Positions 61,405 through 64,000 of a stretch of DNA of 64,000 bases are shown here, piece after piece. The stretch spans positions 248,001 through 312,000 of the forward strand of contig CBDIBE010000009.1 of assembly GCA_965276815.1 (NCBI GenBank), written 5' to 3'. Origin of the DNA: JAVVHH01 sp965276815 (GTDB taxonomy: Bacteria > Pseudomonadota > Alphaproteobacteria > Acetobacterales > Acetobacteraceae). The translations under genes were made by a program, and so were the position numbers. Numbering within the stretch: the stretch's first letter is position 1; every line of letters begins with the position of its first letter. The notes beneath the pieces were generated by a model. That model saw only the letters and a list, made by a program, of their open reading frames with translations, did no database searches and was not told where the DNA came from.

Positions 61405-62472
61405 ATGTCGCTGAAATTCCGCACGCTGCAACTTCTTGCCGCCGCGACCGCCGTCGCCGGCGCGTCGAGCCTTACCCCGGCGCATGCCCAGGGGACCGGG
61501 ATACTCGAGACCGGGTCGAGCCTGCTCTACCCACTCTTCAACCTCTGGGTGCCGGACTACACGAAGAACCACCACGTCCAGATCACCACGCAGAGCACCG
61601 GCAGTGGCACCGGCATCTCGCAGGCGATCTCCGGATTGGCGCAGATCGGCGCGTCCGACGCCTATCTGAGCGACGCCGTGCACAAGCAGAATGCGAGCAT
61701 GCTCAACATCCCGCTGGCGATCTCCAGCCAGATGATCAACTACAACCTGCCGGATATGGGCAACGAGCACCTCAAGCTTAGCGGCCCGGTGCTGGCCGGA
61801 ATCTACCAGGGCAAGATCACCGAGTGGGACGACCCGCAGATTGCCAAGCTGAACGCAGGCGTGAAGCTGCCGCACGACAAGATCGTGCCGATCCACCGCA
61901 CGGATGGCAGCGGCGACACCTTCATCTTCACCCAATTCCTGTCTGACTCGACCCCGGATTGGAAGAGCAGCCTGGCCTACGGCACCACGATCAGCTGGCC
62001 GAACGTGCAGGGCGGGCTGGGCGCCGAGGGCAACCAGGGGATGGTCAACGCGCTGAAGCAGACGCCGTATTCGATCGCTTACGTCGGCATCAGCTACAAG
62101 AGCGCGATCGACGAGGACAAGCTCGGCCAAGCGGAACTGGAGAACAAGTCAGGCAAGTTTGTCATGGCGACCGACAAGACGGTGCAGGCGGCGGCCGCTG
62201 CCGTCGGCGACAAGACCCCGGCCGACGAGAGCATCAGCTTGATCTTCCAGCCCGGCGACGAGTCTTATCCGATCATTAACTACGAATATGTCATCGTGAA
62301 CGCCAAGCTGGCTGAGCCGCAGGCCAAGGAAGTGCGCGACTTCCTGACCTGGGCGATCAGCCCAACGGGTGGCAGCACGAGCGCGTATCTGAACAAGGTG
62401 AGCTTCATCGCCCTGCCCGCCAGCGTGCGCGCGCTGAGCGCAAAGCAGATCGCTGAGATCGGTCATCACTGA
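61405..62472 (+). CDS. pstS: Phosphate ABC transporter binding protein PstS
   Basis: A 355-residue periplasmic phosphate-binding protein. Signal peptide TLQLLAAATAVAGASSLTPA; the mature part has GSSLLYPLFNLWVPDY, TTQSTGSGTGISQAISGLAQ, GASDAYLS, and IHRTDGSGDTFIFTQFL, all phosphate-site motifs. ATG 61405 is preceded by GGAGACC. Leads the pst operon. Confidence 0.9.
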   Translation: MSLKFRTLQLLAAATAVAGASSLTPAHAQGTGILETGSSLLYPLFNLWVPDYTKNHHVQITTQSTGSGTGISQAISGLAQIGASDAYLSDAVHKQNASMLNIPLAISSQMINYNLPDMGNEHLKLSGPVLAGIYQGKITEWDDPQIAKLNAGVKLPHDKIVPIHRTDGSGDTFIFTQFLSDSTPDWKSSLAYGTTISWPNVQGGLGAEGNQGMVNALKQTPYSIAYVGISYKSAIDEDKLGQAELENKSGKFVMATDKTVQAAAAAVGDKTPADESISLIFQPGDESYPIINYEYVIVNAKLAEPQAKEVRDFLTWAISPTGGSTSAYLNKVSFIALPASVRALSAKQIAEIGHH

Positions 62473-62503
62473 ACAGCATCCCCGCATAGCCGGCGCCGTC
62501 CCG

Positions 62504-63487
62504 ATGGGACGGCGTACCGGGGCGTCCACCATGTTCCACGGCATCACGGCGGTGATTGGCGGGTTGGTGCCCGCCAGCGCCGTCGCAGTCGTGCTTTTCC
62601 TGGCGATCTATGCCTGGCCGGCAATCCAGTTCAACGGGTTCGGCTTCGTCGCCCGCGACACATGGAACCTCGGCAGCCTCTACGCCGACCCAGTGCAGCG
62701 GGACGGGCTGCTGCTGCTGCCGGGCGCGCAATATGGCATCTTATTCCTGATTGCCGGAACGTTGCTCACGACGGTCATCGCGATGGTCGTGGCCGTGCCG
62801 GTCGGGGTCGGCGCGGCGATCTTCCTGGCCGAGGCGGTCCCGCCGGGTCCGCGATTGTGGCTGTCTTTGTTTGTCGAGATGCTGGCGGCCATTCCTAGCG
62901 TGGTGTTCGGGCTCTGGGGATATGCCGTGCTGATCCCGTTCCTGGCATGGTTCGTGTTTCCGGCGATGACCGCGGCGTTCGGTTGGGTTCCGTTTCTGGG
63001 CGGGCCGCCGGGCAACGGCTATGGGCTGCTGACATCCGGGCTGGTGCTGTCGCTGATGATCGTGCCGCTAATCGCCGCGACCCTGCGCGACGCCATCTCC
63101 GCGCAGCCCATGCACCTGCGCGAGGCCGCCGCGGCGCTCGGCGCCACGCGCTTCGAGACCGCGCGGAAGGTGATCATGCCAGGGCTGCGGCCGGTGTTGA
63201 TCGGCGCCTGTATCCTCGCGACCGGGCGGGCGCTTGGTGAGACCATGGCCGTGCTGATGGTGAGCGGCAACGCGCTCAATACCCTGCCAAATTCGATCTA
63301 TGCTCCCGTCTCGACCATGGCGGCGTTCATCGCCTCGCAGCTGGACAGCGCCTTGCAGGATCCGACCGGGATGGCGGTGCGCGCGCTGGCTGAGGTCGCC
63401 CTGGTGCTGTTTCTGATCTCCGTCGGGGTCAACGCTCTCGCGCGGGTGCTGCTCACACAGTTCCGCGCCGCCCGGCCGAGGATCTAA
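62504..63487 (+). CDS. pstC: Phosphate ABC transporter permease PstC
   Basis: A 327-residue permease with about six helices; VPVGVGAAIFLAEAVPPGPR, VEMLAAIPSVVFGLWGYAVL and the EAA loop EAAAALGATRFETARKVIMP are typical of PstC. It lies 31 bp after pstS and 4 bp before pstA. Confidence 0.9.
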   Translation: MGRRTGASTMFHGITAVIGGLVPASAVAVVLFLAIYAWPAIQFNGFGFVARDTWNLGSLYADPVQRDGLLLLPGAQYGILFLIAGTLLTTVIAMVVAVPVGVGAAIFLAEAVPPGPRLWLSLFVEMLAAIPSVVFGLWGYAVLIPFLAWFVFPAMTAAFGWVPFLGGPPGNGYGLLTSGLVLSLMIVPLIAATLRDAISAQPMHLREAAAALGATRFETARKVIMPGLRPVLIGACILATGRALGETMAVLMVSGNALNTLPNSIYAPVSTMAAFIASQLDSALQDPTGMAVRALAEVALVLFLISVGVNALARVLLTQFRAARPRI

Positions 63488-63491
63488 GGCC

Positions 63492-64000
63492 GTGCCCGAT
63501 GCTGCCGGCATCGCCGTTCGCGACGATCAGTGGCGGGTGCGAAGCCGGCGCCAAGGCCGGCGCCGGCGGACTGCCAGCATCATCGGCTGGTGCTTGTGTG
63601 GGCTGGCGCTGGCGCTGCTGTGCACGGCGATCGTGTGGATCATCGGCATGGTGGTGGTCGCAGGTTTGGGCGCGCTTCGCCTGTCCACGCTGACCGAGGT
63701 GACTCAGGGGACGGGCGGCGGCCTGCTAAACGCGATCGAGGGGACGGCGGTGATCGCCGCCGGGACGCTGCTGCTGGCCGTGCCTTTCGGGGTGACGGCA
63801 GGCATCTATGCAGCCGAATTCCGCTGGACCCGCTGGGCCATGATCATCCGGTTCCTGTCCGACGTCCTGGCCGGCGTGCCATCCATCGTACTGGGCTACT
63901 TTGGGTATGTGACCATGGTCGAGGGGCTCGGCTGGCACTTCTCACTGGCCGCGGCGAGCATCACGCTGGCCATCATCTGCCTGCCCTACGTGGCGCGGAC
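63492..64000 (+). CDS. pstA: Phosphate ABC transporter permease PstA (partial)
   Basis: A GTG at 63492 opens a frame to the window end (169 codons). VPFGVTAGIYAAEFRWTRWA and DVLAGVPSIVLGYFGYVTMV identify PstA. The C-terminus and any pstB, phoU genes lie beyond the window. No in-frame stop was found in the visible part. Confidence 0.88.
   Translation, partial: MPDAAGIAVRDDQWRVRSRRQGRRRRTASIIGWCLCGLALALLCTAIVWIIGMVVVAGLGALRLSTLTEVTQGTGGGLLNAIEGTAVIAAGTLLLAVPFGVTAGIYAAEFRWTRWAMIIRFLSDVLAGVPSIVLGYFGYVTMVEGLGWHFSLAAASITLAIICLPYVAR

Overview
The window is high-GC, densely packed chromosomal DNA with many 4-bp ATGA/GTGA stop-start overlaps. Gene content (prFMN-type UbiD decarboxylase, GumC/ExoP-like exopolysaccharide locus, opine/polyamine-type ABC systems) suggests an alphaproteobacterium, most likely of the Rhodospirillales/Acetobacteraceae type. 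That placement is an inference from gene content; no rRNA or tRNA gene was seen.

Layout. 1-9.3 kb: a catabolic and transport block with an LLM flavin monooxygenase, then a plus-strand run of DUF1989 protein, DadA-like amino-acid oxidase, Asp/Glu-racemase family enzyme, UbiD decarboxylase, TIGR02444 protein and ChaA antiporter, followed by an amino-acid ABC permease and an ornithine-cyclodeaminase family protein. A solute-binding protein lies at 9.3-10.2 kb; no ATPase partner is in sight. 10.2-26.5 kb and 49.8-53.1 kb: one exopolysaccharide (EPS) locus with polyprenyl-phosphate sugar transferase, GDP-mannose dehydrogenase, tyrosine-kinase-like ATPase, Wzz, heparinase-like lyase, glycosyltransferases, GH10 xylanase, Wzy-like ligase/polymerase, Wzx flippase, HAD-UbiA-like fusion, acyltransferase, PAP2 phosphatase and UDP-xylose synthase.

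The main observation is that the EPS locus is split by a 23.3-kb integrated element (26470-49788). It sits inside the coding sequence of the initiating sugar transferase. Both junctions carry the same 10-bp core, GGAACTTGAA, and a tyrosine integrase lies just inside the right end. Removing the element and one core copy rejoins the two gene halves exactly in frame (1491 nt, 496 residues). The element also sits between the sugar-transferase start and the algD-led run of EPS genes, so excision could act as a switch for EPS production.

The element carries a phage-like tail module (Nu1-like protein, several small genes, tape-measure protein with a lysozyme domain), a replication module (toprim primase, SF3-type helicase, TopoVI-A/Spo11-like protein, GGGACA repeats), a divergent control region with three tandem Cro/C1-type regulators and operator-like repeats, and cargo genes. 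No capsid, portal or large terminase gene was recognised. It has been hit by an IS630 (27214-28287, with a frameshift in the transposase), an IS256 (28850-30231, 8-bp target duplication) and an IS21 (37483-40009, 5-bp target duplication, which cut an element gene).

After the EPS locus, 53.2-64 kb holds a VOC protein, a spermidine/putrescine-type ABC transporter with a PuuB-like oxidase, a nucleosidase, a broken formate/nitrite-transporter remnant, a ClC chloride channel, and pstS-pstC-pstA (pstA runs off the window end).
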